DNA of 64,000 bases from Alligator mississippiensis (GCF_030867095.1 NC_081824.1:148147433-148211432); one strand, 5' to 3'. Counted from the stretch's first letter, positions 11,695 to 23,223 are shown. The notes: generated by a model not told the origin, from the sequence alone. Numbers and translations: made by a program.

Positions 11695-11841
11695 CTACAT
11701 TGAATACCTTCAAGAGCAAACTGGATGCTTATCTTGCTGGGATCCTATGACCCCAGCTGACTTCCTGCCCTTTGGGCAGGGGGCTGGACTCGATGATCTT
11801 ACGAGGACCCTTCCAGCCCTAATGTCCATGAAAGTCTATGA
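11695..11841 (+). mobile_element. Very short CR1 3'-tail insertion (147 bp)
   Basis: A plus-strand CR1 tail lies inside an antisense CR1. It carries the last codons of an ORF2 and the 3' UTR: gctgggatcctatgacccc, then ggactcgatgatctta, ending in a 'ccatgaaagtctatgaa' microrepeat. A direct repeat AAGTGC flanks it at 11689-11694 and 11842-11847 and would be the target duplication. Such extremely 5'-truncated copies are usual for CR1. Confidence 0.78.
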
Positions 11842-12186
11842 AAGTGCTTAGAAATGGGTTGCTTGAGGACCTGCTTTATGATTTTTCCAGGGATTGAGGT
11901 AAGGCTGACCAGTCTGTAATTCTCTAGATCCTCCTTCTTCCCTTTCTTAAAAATGGGTGCTGTATTTGCCCTTTTCCAATCATCCAAGACCTCTCTTGAC
12001 TGCCACAAGTTTTCAAAGATAATGGCTAGTAGCTCTGCAATCATATCAGCCAACTCCCTCAGCACCCTCAGATGCATTGCATCTGGCCCCATGGACTTGT
12101 ACATATCCATCTTTTTTTAAATAGTCCTTAACCTGTTCTTTCACCACTGTCAGCTGTTCATCTCCTCCCCAAACTGTACTTCCAGG

Positions 12187-13188
12187 TAGAGCTGTGCAAA
12201 GCTTTGGGTGGTGATTTCGATTCGGAGGAGATTCAGCCCAATTCGGTGGCCGAATCTCCAAATCCAAATAGAATCAGGGGACCAATTTAAAGGTCCAAAT
12301 CGATTCAAAGCTCTCCTCTGAATCTTCAGCAAAGATTCAGAGTGCTTTGATTCAGAAAGTTCCCAGTGGCCACTCTGAGCTGGTAAGTACTACGAGCAGG
12401 GGAGAGGGGGCTAGGGGAGGGGACCATGGGGGGACCCCTGCCAGTTTCCCCCCATTCCCCTAGCCCCCCCATGGCTGCCCTCGCTCGCCCCAGCTTGGTA
12501 CTTTAAAGAAAAGCTCCGGTGCTCACGGGGTGCTGCCAGGTGGGGGCCAATCCCCACTGCCCCACGCTGCATGGGGGGGCTCTGCATGGGCCCCCCCATG
12601 GCTGCCCCACCTGCTGGGGCTCTGGCCCTTTAAGAAAAAAAAAAAAAGCTGAGAAAAGCCCCAGGACTCACCGTTCCTGGTGCAGCCTCAGGGCTTCGGA
12701 GGCTTGTGCAGAGCCCCCCACATGGCACGAGGCAGAGGGGAGGGTAGTGGGGATTGCCCCCGCTGGCAGAAGCGGTGAGTCCTGGGGTTTCTTCAGGTTT
12801 TTTTTTTTCTTAAAAGGCCGGAGCTGGCCCATGCTGGGCACCCGTGAGGGGGAGGGGGAGGAGCGGGGTGGTTTCAGAGCCCCCATTGCAGCGTGGGGCA
12901 GTGGGAAGCAGCAGGGATCTCCCCCGCTCCGCCTGACAGCATCTGCTGAGCTGGGACTTTTTTCCCCCAAGTGCTGGGAGCTGGGATGGGCTGGGCAGCC
13001 ATTGCTGGGCTGGGAGAAGGGCGGGGGATGGGCCTGGCCTAGCTGATTTGGAGATTTGCCTGCTGCCGAATCTCCGAATCGGATTTGGGTGAATCAAATC
13101 AGGACAGTGATTCGAATCACCGAATAGAATCATTGCCCCCTGAATCGGCCGAATCCGAAGTGAATGCTGGTCACTTCACACAGGCCTA
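12187..13188. mobile_element. Foldback non-autonomous hAT element (1002 bp) with perfect 8-bp TSD
   Basis: The target duplication CTTCCAGG occurs at 12179-12186 and 13189-13196. Terminal inverted repeats start TAGAGCTGTGCAAAG on the left and TAGGCCTGTGTGAAG on the right (read inward). The ends are built of 'gattcg/cgaatc' repeats shared with the elements at 9823 and 56657, but the GC-rich core is different. Core halves are inverted around about 12730: 'ccccaggactcaccg' near 12660 recurs inverted near 12775. There is no transposase. Open frames such as 12519-13046 are compositional. It is inserted in the antisense CR1. Confidence 0.87.
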
Positions 13189-14040
13189 CTTCCAGGTGCC
13201 ATGATCTGGGAGCTGACTTTGCCTGTGAAGACTGAGGTAAAAGGCATTAAGTATTTCAGCCTTTTCTGCATCATCCGTCACTAGGTTGCCTCCCCCCTTT
13301 CGGTAAGGGACCCACATTTTCCTTGATATTTGTTTTGTTGCTGACATACTTGTAACCCTTCTTGTTTCCCTTCACGCCCCTTGCTAGCTGCAACTCCAGT
13401 TGCTTCCTGATTTCATCTTTGTATGTCTGAGCAGTACTCTTCTACTTCTCCCTAGTTTTGTCCAAGTTTCCACTTCTTTTAAGCTTTCTTTTTGTGTTAG
13501 CTCACTGATGAGTTCCCTGCTAAGCCAAGCTGGTCTTCTGCCCGTCCATGTACATCTTCTTAATCTTCATGTACATCTGGATGGTTTATTCCTGCGCCCT
13601 CAGTAAAGTTTCTTTTAAAATACAATCAGCATTCCTGGATTCCTTTCCCCCTCAGGCTGGTCTCACAGGGAGGGGATCCTGCCCATCAGTTCCCTGAGTG
13701 AACTGAAGTCTGCTTTTCTGAATTCCAGTGTCCTTATTCTGCTGCTCTCCTTCCTTCATTCCCTGAAGATCCTGGACTCAATCACTTTGTGGTCACTGCT
13801 TGCCAAGTTGCCATCTACTTCTACACTTGCCACCAATTCTTCCCTGTTTGTGAGCAGTAGGTCAAGAAAGGCATGACCCCTACTTGGCTTCTTCAACATC
13901 TCTCCAGGAAGTTGTTCCCAATAGTTTCCAAAAACTTCCCAGATTGCCCTCCCAGCAGATGTCAGGGTGATTGATGTCCCCCATGAGAACCAGGGCCTGT
14001 GATCGGCAAACTTCCACAAGCTGTTTAAAGTTTTGTGTGC

Positions 14041-15528
14041 CCATGCAGCTTGTCTCTGCTTTCAAGACGCTGCTCACAACTGTTTCTCTCCCTGTCCATT
14101 CATTTTCTTTTGGCTTTCTGCCTTAAATACACATGGAACTTGCCAAACAGCCTCTGAGCCCCTGTGTGTAACTGGTCCCAAGAGACTTCCCATACTTTTT
14201 TTCCCTTGGGTTAATAGTTGCTTAGTCCTTGCCATGATGCCCATGGCCATGGGCAGTGGTTTCTATTGTTTCCATCTTCCTCATTCCGTGAAAAGGCTTA
14301 ATGGTTTGTTTTGTTTTTTTCTTTTAGCCCAAGGAAGGGGTACTTAGTGCTAATATCACCATTGACTTTAATAAAGCCTGTGATTTGTCCATTCCTCTGA
14401 CTTTAGTTCTTGCCACCTCTGCCCCCCTCCTTCCCCACATGTGGTTACTCTGGCCCCAGCCTGGCCTGGTAGTAGTAGAGGTGGTGTGAGCTTCAGTCTA
14501 GGCTCTGGGGCCCAGCCACAGCTGTTACTGGGCTAGGTTGGGGCTGGAGTAACCATGTACTCCATGCCCCAGACTACAGCTGACTGAAGCCATGCCAGAG
14601 CCAAACATTAGGCAGTAGGGAGGGGGGCTGTTAGAGGGGGCTGGAAACGCTGCGTTGGGGCTGGAGCCAGACCTGCAGCAGCTGCCTCCACTCCACCTTG
14701 TACACAAAACCAAGATGAGGGGCTTCTCCCCTCCAGGATAAGTTGGTAGAAAAACTTTGTCTTGGATTTGAGTAAATATAGTAATCTCCATCTCCCTCAC
14801 CCTGCAGTTGCTGGCATTGATTCTCTTGGTGCCCTGCACCCTTTTCACTCTCTCTTTATAGGCCTCTGAATGGAGGTTGTTTTAGTTTGGCTTGGGTTTG
14901 TTGTTTTTTTTTAAACTGAAGTTGAGTAAGAGAGAGAGCATGGAGACAATGGAGAAAAAAAATGAATATTGCTCACTTTAAACAAAGCATTAGAAAATAA
15001 GGCCCAGATTCTCAAAGTCATTTAGATGTATAACTCTCATTGACATAGTTGTTAAATGCCTACATTCTTTGGTGGACTTGGTCCGCAGTGTTCATGTGAA
15101 ATGCAAGTAGCTCTGGAAACTGAATTGTTGGAGGGAAGGACATTCAAATCAATGGTTGTCATTCATCTGGGGAAAGAACAGGGCTGCATAGAAGGCCAGT
15201 TTAATTCCCGTGCACTCCCCTGAGCAGTTTTATCAAACCCAGGTGTTCAAAAATCAGGCAGTATGCCCCTTTGAGCAATGAGTATGGGTTCAAACTCATG
15301 AATGTCTTTTCTTTATTTAAAATAATCTATTGCACGTGTATTTTATCTGCCTTCTGATTTCTGAGGCTTTCAGGTACACTCGGGTCACCTTTTCTATCTT
15401 GTCTCTGCAACTCTGAGGATTAGAAACCTCCTTTTTTGAGAAAAAAAAAAAAAGGATTGAATCATAGAGAAGTACGGCTAGAAGGGATCTCCATATATGT
15501 TCAAGAGATCCTGGGTAGCAAGCCCTGC
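14041..15528. other. Intergenic stretch; degraded CR1 tail at the end
   Basis: Most of this interval shows nothing recognisable. At about 15455-15528 the sequence 'aatcatagagaagtacggctagaagggatc' resembles a decayed antisense CR1 3' tail; related sequence resumes after the hAT insertion, at 15840. Confidence 0.45.
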
Positions 15529-15535
15529 CCCCAAC

Positions 15536-15832
15536 CAGTGCTGGATTTAGGCTTAAACTACTTAAACTACAGTTTAGGGCCTTGCAATATGAGGGGCCTC
15601 TAAATAAGAAAAAAAACCTAGACATTGTCATTCTAATATGACAAAAACACATATATATGGCTCCACCGTTTATTATTCATATTGAGTTCAAAACATTGTG
15701 CAGAAATAACAATAATTCATCTTAAAATTTCATGAAAATCCATTTTTGTGGATTTTGTAGATTATTTGCATTGGGTGGGGCCTCTTAAACTGGACACAGT
15801 TTAGGGCCTCAGCATGTCATAATCTGGCACTG
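15536..15832. mobile_element. hAT-type non-autonomous element (297 bp)
   Basis: The ends are CAGTGCTGGATTTAGG on the left and CAGTGCCAGATTATG on the right (read inward), the CAGTG...CACTG form typical of hAT elements. The flanks share CCCCAAC at 15529-15535 and 15833-15839, seven bases of a presumed 8-bp TSD. Related blocks 'tttagggcc' and 'ggggcctc' occur near both ends. There is no coding capacity. Confidence 0.75.
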
Positions 15833-15839
15833 CCCCAAC

Positions 15840-17530
15840 TACAGAGGAAGGTAAAAACTTCCATAGTCTGTACCAATCTGACCATGGGGTAAAAATCTCT
15901 CATCACATGAATCCAGGAGCTGAGGTTTTAAATAAAAACACCATGTACTGTAAGACTCCAAGCAGAATTGCAGGAGTTGGCAGTACTGGATAAGCCTTCC
16001 TTTAAGGATGTAATGGGACATAGCTGCTACCTGAGTGAGGCGCTGAGTGAAAGATCATCTTTTCAATATTCCCAGGCTAGATTGATCCCAAGTCACAGAC
16101 AGTGTCTTCTCATAGTAACTGGAGAGACCTACTCTGTTTGGTGTTCTTCAGGGTGTCTAGGCACCATGCTCTGTGTAGTAATGGCATGTCCTGCAGTAGA
16201 ACAGGTTTACTGCATGTCTCTCAAGACAACAGCAAGCAAGACTTATTTTCTTTCTCTTTCTTTCTCTCTTTCATGGCTTCATTACCATCCCTCCTGAACA
16301 CCTTTTTTTATCTTTTGTGTTGTAAGGTTGTTCCATTGTCTAGTACTTAAGCAATTAAAAAGAAAGTCTTGCTAAATGGGAAGTAAGTTGAAGGCACAGA
16401 AGCAGGTTGCTCAAAGGAAAGAAATTCAAGTGTGGAGGAGCCTGCTGCCATTCTCTTCATTCCTCATATATCCATTGTGCCTATCATGCCTCAGAGCTGT
16501 GACTGAATTGACCGTGTGCCTTAAAATAGCCAGGCCCCATGGAGTGAATTATGGATAGCTCTGTAGATGTAATTCGAAAATCTCTTGCTTGTGTGTGTGT
16601 GCAATTGTGTTTTTTACTTCAAGCACTCCTTAGATGTATTATCAGTGTATGTCATATGTCCCTCACTGTACCCAGCCCACAAAGGATACCAGTTTGACAG
16701 CCCACAGTGACAGAGCATCTGGCTTCCCAGCCATTACTCTGGCTCTCCCTCCCTCCTTTGGCTTTTGCTTCCTGCACAGGACGGCTTTTTGCACATGAGA
16801 TGCAACGAGGAAAGGGGGAGCTGCTCACACAGCAGTGGCCTGGAGAATCCGTGGCTTGCACATCTGCAACCCTGGCTGGTGAGGCTTGGGTAGGCTGTGA
16901 CCTCTGGCTGCTTAGAAATTGGACAGCCCTGAATTAGGCTAAGGTACCAGTTCAGCCCTTTCTGCAGCTGTCACATGCATCCTCCACCACACACACACAC
17001 CTTTTTATTTTCTGGACACCTGTAAATCTGTAAATGACGAATAAAAGGATTTTAAAACAAAATTGAATATCATGTTATGTTTTAAAGTAGAAAATTCAAC
17101 ACTTTTGAACTGGCCTTTGTCAATCTATGGTGAATAGGGATGTAATTGTGAAAAAAATGCTAGCTCTGAGTTCATGTATTTTCACAGGATAAACCAGCAG
17201 GAAATTCTTTTGCAATGAAGTCAGTTTAGTAACACTGAACTGTGAGATGTTGGAAAAACTGTAGTTTGTAAAATACACCCTCGTGTGTCTGATGTTCAAG
17301 TTTTACCGTACTGGCCTGGAGGCTCGTTATTCATTCCAGAAACAATAAATGTGAATTAAGTTTCATATGACTTATGCGAAAACCAGAAGTTTTTTATTCT
17401 TAGGTGTAATAAGGTATTAAACTAATGCCCCTGCAAATCCCTTTAAATGCCAAATCTTTTCTCTTTTTTTCTTTTCAAAAGTGCATCCTCTTAAACCATA
17501 AATTTAGTATAAAAGCAAAGTGGTTTCTCT
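15840..17530. other. Intergenic stretch, nothing recognised
   Basis: Only simple repeats stand out: a TG run near 16591-16600 and a CA run near 16989-17001. Small open frames have no domain similarity that I can recognise. Confidence 0.45.
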
Positions 17531-17770
17531 ACAGAGAAAGGCCTAGGGGTTATAGTGGATCATAAGCTGAATATGAGCCAACAGCAAACTCTTGTGGGGG
17601 ATGGGGTAGCCAACCAAAAGACCACCAACAGCATCTTGGGTTATAATAACAGGAGTGTCTCTGGCAAATCAAAGGGGGTGATTTTTTCCCCCCTGCTCTA
17701 TTCAGCACTGGTGAGGCCTTGCCTGGAATACTGTGTCCAGTTTTGGGTCCCATATTTCAAGAAGATATGA
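17531..17770 (+). mobile_element. CR1 LINE fragment (ORF2 C-terminal part)
   Basis: The plus strand encodes GLGVIVDHKLNMSQQ, then LYSALVRPCLEYCVQFW, the segment that follows the reverse transcriptase core in CR1. Both ends are lost, and part of the middle is diverged or replaced. No 3' tail is present. Confidence 0.75.
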
Positions 17771-19754
17771 GAATAAGAATCTTTCTGTAATATGTTTTAT
17801 CTGGGCCTGGTCACTTGGGCTTAGTTGCATTGCAATATGTTGCCTTTATTAAGATAGTTGTTTAGAACCACATTACCTCAACATAGCTTAATGGTTCACA
17901 TAGACCAAAGTGCATTGTATTTAGCCTTGTGTCAGCTTATGATGGTCAATACCATCATGTTTAGTGTCTTAACTCTTCGAAGTCATGTTCAAATACAGTA
18001 AAAGGCTGGAGGGTAGCCAAGCCCTTGAAGATGTCATCTGGTGTGAAATGCAGCCAAAAGAGGTATCAAAGAGGTGAATTTACTGTGGTTTGAATGGTAA
18101 TTAGAAACACACCTTATACAGTGGACCAAGTTTTTAAAGCAAAATCATAATGACTCTCTTAAAATCACTGTCAAAACTCAGGCTAAATTCAATGGGGCCA
18201 GAATTTAATCCAACAAATGTAAATGGCTGTACATACAAATATTGAGTTACTGGAAAAACAGCCCTATCTCTATTTTACTAACATGTTGTCTATGTCATAG
18301 ACCATTTGCATTCAATAGAACATTTTTCCCTCCACAATACAGCAGACCAGGTTTTCAAATCCTTCTGTCCAAAGTCTACATTTCAGCCCTTTCATACAAA
18401 TAACCTTTTTACCCATGGTACGCACTGCTTAAAACTCCAATAGACTTCAGTGGGATCTGTAGGACTTTCAACTGCTCCGAAAAATCAGATCTTTCATACT
18501 TACTTGCTTATGTATGAAAGCAAGTACCTAAGTTTAAAAATTTTAGCCATTTTTGCTATTTATAATTTGCAATTATTCAATATAATTGCACAATAAAACA
18601 TGGCATTTGACCTCTTCTAAGGGTACATCTTCACACAATCAACCCAGACTTACAAAGACTATTTTGTGCACTTTGGTGTAAGTTGTCGAGGGAATCATAA
18701 TTCCAAGTTTGAGTTTCCTGACTTCTTGTGGCTTTGAAATGCCAGACTTAATGTTATATTATTTTTCTTAATGTTGAATATATGCCCCTGCCACCCCACC
18801 CTTCCACCCCCCTGCAACTTCCCAGCCATGGGTTTATGCAAACTGCAGTGTAACTCTTTGTTGAGACAGCCAGTCATGCACCTGTTTTTGATCAAAACAA
18901 TTTACCACAGCTCTTGCTGGCTCAGAAAAGCATTTCTATGTGCTTGAGATTTCCTGTATCTGGAAGAAATAAAACCATCTCTGTAGTACTGCACAGTAGA
19001 TTCTTTCTGAGAGATGTTAACTCTTTAGTGTATAAATCTGTTAGTGTTAGATTCTTCAGTAAACAGTAATTTTCATTTGTCCTTTGGGTGAGTATTGAGC
19101 AAGACTATTTCTCCCCTTTCATAGAGGGATCTTCAATGTCAGTGAAAGATGTGGGGAAGACTTGACCAACTTGCTTTTTGGACTGATCTTGTAGTCACTT
19201 TAAAATCTCAAGCTCTTGCACTGAAGGCATTTTCCACATGTTTCGTGGAAAGACTGTGGATCTGATCTCACTATTAGACGCACACTTACATTCTCTCCTG
19301 AAAGAGCCCCTGCAGAGGTAGCAGCCTCTTCGATCATAACCAGTTCCCAAATACTAAAAGCTGTTATCAACCCTTGGTCAAAATGTATGGCAAGAAAACA
19401 AACATGCTAAATTAGCACCACTCCAGAGTGTATTCTGTGTGTAGTTGTCATCTGTACAGTTGTGTGCTGAGCCCAGACATAAAGAACCTTTTCTATACCC
19501 CTAGACATGTATACATTTTGTTGCCTCTTTCTGAACAGCATTTCATGGTTCCAACTTTCCCTCACTTTTACCTTCAACAATACTCTCATCTAGACACTTA
19601 TCACCTTGCATATCAAGAAGGCAGCCTCTTCTTTTCTTCCTGGCCAACTGGAATTTTGTCCCCATACCCCAGTCCATTCAAAAGGCTTCCGCTAAGTTGA
19701 TCTTCCCAGCCCACCATCCTGGCTGCATTGCAGCGTAAATATCAGCTTCTTGGT
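17771..19754. other. Intergenic stretch, nothing recognised
   Basis: This is AT-rich sequence without exon-like frames, terminal repeats or RNA signatures that I can recognise. Confidence 0.45.
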
Positions 19755-19945
19755 CTAGGAACAGACATTTACACATAAATCAGTTTAAGTGATCAGAAAC
19801 TGATTTAAACCTGTAATGCAACAGAAGTTCAGTGTACATAAACCAATTTGAAAATGGCTGAAAATGGTTTGAGATAAACCTGGTTGAATGTAGTATCAGA
19901 CTTAACTGATTTGGGTCAAACCGGTTTATGCAATGTCTGTCCGAG
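19755..19945. repeat. MITE with CTAGGAACAGACATT-type terminal inverted repeats
   Basis: The left end CTAGGAACAGACATT is mirrored by 'aatgtctgtccgag' at 19932-19945. Internal motifs 'aaatcagttt', 'aaactgattt' and 'ggtttatg' are also symmetric. I could not identify a TSD. A sequence with a matching end (aatgtttgtccctag) lies at 23209-23223, so a related copy or a longer parent element may end there. Confidence 0.5.
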
Positions 19946-20617
19946 ATCCCTTCCTGGTTTAAGTTAAATCAGAGTCCCCCAGCATCCTGGCATGCTCTCT
20001 GGGCTGAGCAGGACTCTGCTGTCTCCTCCAGAGAGCTGGGCTGCCCCTCCCCCCCCATGTCTGCTCCCTGACTGCAGCTCCGGAAGAGACTACACGTACA
20101 GGGCATCTGCCTGGCTTCCTCCTGCTCCTCCCCGCCCGTTACCTCTCCCTGTTGAAGTAGGGATTCTCCCCTCCCCCCTGCCTTACACAGATACCTCTCA
20201 GCATTAGCTAGCATACCACATGCTGGCTACATTCCATACTGTGGGAGAGAGGATAAAGGCAGACAGGACTGTGTCAGCTTAGGGCTTTTTGGAGCTAATC
20301 AACAGGTAGCTGTTAACATCCCTATGTTCCTTCCTTGGAACAGCTGCTTAAGAAGAGCTTGAACTAATGGAGAGAGGCTGTTTTCTTAATGGGAGGATAA
20401 ACACTGAGTTAGGGGTAATAAACGCTGTGGGTGCATCCACACATGCAGGTGCATCTGCTTGCAGCAGCTCACATAGAAGTGGTACAAATTTGAGCCACGG
20501 CTATTTGCCTCCGCGCATGTGCCTGAACATGCATTTGGTGTGGGGCAAATTGTGCCACTTGAGGCAAAATAAACCTGCCTGGATGCTCCTGAATCTGCAG
20601 CCAGGGTGAGCTAGAGC

Positions 20618-20645
20618 CTGGGGCCAGCACCTGTGCTGGCCCCAG
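20618..20645. repeat. Perfect 13-bp inverted repeat with 2-nt centre
   Basis: CTGGGGCCAGCAC at 20618-20630 is followed by CT and then its exact reverse complement at 20633-20645. It lies in a GC-rich stretch of unclear origin. There is no T tract or other sign of a terminator or RNA gene. Confidence 0.75.
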
Positions 20646-21857
20646 CAGTATAAAAAGCTGCCCTGGCAAGTAGCTCAGGGCTAGTCACTCTCAGGAGCTT
20701 CTGGGTCCCAGCCAATTGGTACCTGGAGACACTACCCCTTGTGCCAGCTGAACTGATGAAGCAGCCCTGAGAGTTCCCTGCACCCTTTACCAATGCAGCA
20801 GTCTGGCAGTGGGGCTGCTGCCTGGCTATGACCTGTTGTCACTTACGACAAAGGCTACATGCCTGCCAGACCCACATGGGGACAGCATGGCCATTAGAGG
20901 CATCTGCACCTCTGTGCCAGCTGCCAGTGGGCTGTGGCTGCACAGCTGGACTTTGTGTGGCACTACTGCCATGTGTGCCACTGCCCGGCCATCTGGGCAG
21001 CTATCACCCGGAAGATGTTCCCATGTGGTGGCCTGCTTTGAACTGTCAAAGCATGTCCTCCTGGCCCCAAATGGCCAGGAGGTCAGCCACCTCCAGCTGT
21101 GTCCTGGGTGCCAGCTTTGAGCAGGCTTCTCTGCCTGGGTCCTGCTAGTTGCCTCCCTAGCAGGAATTCTGTTGTTCCCTATTTAAAAACTGTAAAATAC
21201 CTGAAAAAAAATTCCAAAGTCACTCTTTAAAATACCCCAAGATCTATGTTCTTCCACAAGTAAATCAAAAGACAACTAGAGAGAGAGCTAGATCAAATCA
21301 GCTGGGCAATGTTTTATTGATTATATTTACAATTTTAAAGCAATTTGTATGCCTACCGGTGCCTCTGTCATTATAATAAAGTAAATTCTAAATATCTATA
21401 CAGTTTGGCATTGACTTTTGGGTTTTTTGTCATAGAAAAATCAGAGCTGCCCCTAACCACTTCACTCCCCAGGATGTGCAGTGCTGAGCAGCACTAATGT
21501 GCCAGTGCCCTGCCCCTGCCCTTGCCCCTCACTCCCAACCTACAGCCTGCCCCCTGCCCCAGTCCCCTCACTCCTGACCCACAGGGCCAAGTTCGTAGGT
21601 GAGGGGTTTGTGTGGGTGGCTTGTGGGTGTGGGGTCTGGGTGGACTGTGGGGGGACTGTGGGTGTGGGGGGCATTTTAGGGGGCTGCTTGGGAGGGGTGG
21701 GTCCCCTGCCCCCCACAAGGTGCAGCCCCTCCCCCCACAGCTCATGGACCCATCCCCCAACAGGGGCCCACAGCCCCCCCTCCCCCACAGAGCCTACATG
21801 TGCCCTCCCCCAGTCACTGCCTTGCCCCTGCTTGCTCCCCTACTACCCCCCACCCCT

Positions 21858-22408
21858 GATCGCTGCCTCACCTGACACCAGCATCCCTGCACCCAAAAAT
21901 ACCCCCAAACAAAATAAAACCAAACCAAACCAAACCAAACCAAACCCTGCACTCAACGGCTGTAGCAGCAGCTGCTAGAGCTGCTCAGGGCCTCATGGCA
22001 CAGCCCCCCTGCATGGTGTGGGGCAGCAGGGACCAGCCCTGGCCACCTGGCACTCACGTTGCTGCTGTTGCATTGCATGGGCGCAGCACGGCTTGGCAGA
22101 GTTCTGTGTGCTGTCAGGCAGCTGGGACCACTGCGGCTGTCACCTGGGGCCCAGCACTGCTCAGCCCAAGGTGCCCCACCTGCCTAACAGCACACAGAGC
22201 TGCATAGTGCCCTGCCGAGCTACACTCCATCCATGTGATGCAGCAGCATGGGTGCCAGGCAGCCAGAGCCAGTCCTTGCTGCCCCTCGCCATGTGGGGGG
22301 CTGTGCCATGAGGCCCCGAGTGGCCCTAGCAGCCACTGCTACAGCGAGTACAGGGTTTTGTTTAGTTTTTCGGTGCAGGAATGCTGGTGCTGGGTGAGGC
22401 AGTGATCA
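21858..22408. repeat. Large imperfect palindrome (arms about 240-270 bp)
   Basis: The left arm (21858-22129) reappears as reverse complement in the right arm (about 22171-22408), with a spacer of about 40 bp. Matching pairs include gatcgctgcctcacc / ggtgaggcagtgatc, ctgcacccaaaaa / tttttcggtgcag, gggcctcatggcacagccccc / its complement near 22290-22315, and ctgtgtgctgtcaggcag / ctgcctaacagcacacag at the centre. A (CAAAC)n microsatellite at 21916-21946 sits in the left arm; the right arm has only one or two units. This looks like the core of a foldback DNA transposon. I did not find convincing outer termini and TSD. Confidence 0.8.
21916..21946. repeat. (CAAAC)n microsatellite
   Basis: Several consecutive CAAAC units lie in the left arm of the palindrome. 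The opposite arm has tttgtttagttttt instead, so the array expanded after the palindrome formed. Confidence 0.85.
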
Positions 22409-22409
22409 G

Positions 22410-23223
22410 GGCTGGGGGCGGTGATTGGAGGTAAGAGCGGGGGGGGGCAGGGTCAGGCCAGGGATGATGGAGCGAGCTGGTGGTGATGAAGGGTGGGGCC
22501 AGGCAGGGGGTGATTGGGGGAGTGATTGGGGCTGAGGCCAAGTCGGGGAGTGAGTGGGGTGGGCAGGGGACCCACCCCTTCTGAGGTTGCCCCCCACCCC
22601 CTCCTCCCCCCCCAGCCCCTACTTACCTGGCTTGGAGCCGGGTCTAGCTATCTACAACTTGCACTGCTGCTTGCCCTGCATGGGCAGGCAGTGTGCTTCA
22701 GCACTGGGACAAGGGCCAGCCATAGAGACGCTCTGGCTGGCTACCAGAGCATCTCTGTGGAGGACCAAGCCTCAGATTGCCTCAGGGAACACTCTGGGAC
22801 TGTGTCCCAGGGGTCTAATTTTGCCCCTGCACTGCAAATTTGCAGCGCTGGAAACGTTTTTTTTCTTCCTGCACTTGTGTCTTGCAGCATTTCAAAGGGG
22901 TTTGAGATGCTGAAAGAGGCATGTGATGCTCGTCTGGACATGCCCTGTGTTATCAACTCCTTGCTGGGCTGTGGGGGTGGGGAATCCCTTCCTAATGTGA
23001 GCATCCTGCTGGGGCCTGGCCATGCCCCCCTCAGCTCAGCATTGTAGGAGAGAAGAGAGGGCTGTTTTAATGCCCGCCAGGTTCTAGCCTGAGCCACTGC
23101 AGGCATGTGCTAACATTTCTGGGATGTCTGTGAGGTTACAAACTGGTTTAGCCTAGCCAGGTTAGACTAACTTGCAAAAATTGAATCAATTCAAGCTCAT
23201 GCTTTTTGAATGTTTGTCCCTAG
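22410..23223. other. GC-rich then AT-rich stretch, probably transposon-derived, ending in a MITE-like terminus
   Basis: The GC-rich sequence continues outward from the palindrome to about 22700, followed by a segment with no clear identity. The end 'aatgtttgtccctag' (23209-23223) is an inverted match to the start of the MITE at 19755. The open frames here (for example 22526-23047) look compositional. Confidence 0.4.

Larger units (their letters stand above)
9513..14040 (-). mobile_element. Old CR1 LINE in antisense, split by at least four later insertions
   Basis: Pieces of one CR1 copy lie in order on the minus strand. The endonuclease C-terminal part is at about 14040-13756 (ALVLMGDINHPD, then LASSDHKVIES, whose SDH is the EEP-type catalytic His motif), with decayed sequence to 13197. 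The start of the reverse transcriptase is at 12178-11842 ([34 protein letters not shown]). The remaining RT and C-terminal parts lie at about 11694-10985 and 10824-10528, and the 3' tail at 9605-9513. Frameshifts and stops are frequent, so this is an old copy. Insertions occupy 12187-13188, 11695-11841, about 10825-10980, 9823-10519 and possibly 9606-9814. Removing them restores colinearity, which is the main evidence that this is one element. Confidence 0.82.

Noticed and set aside
12519-13046. 175-codon open frame on plus
   Set aside because: It is entirely inside the hAT element with identified TSD; the composition is GC-rich and the frame has no transposase or other motif.
22526-23047. 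173-codon open frame on plus
   Set aside because: It is in GC-rich transposon-like DNA; no homology was recognised and no splice-supported continuation exists.
19755-23223. One single 3.5-kb transposon ending in CTAGGAACAGACATT-type repeats
   Set aside because: The outer ends match, but a nearer partner end exists at 19945 and no target duplication links 19755 with 23223.
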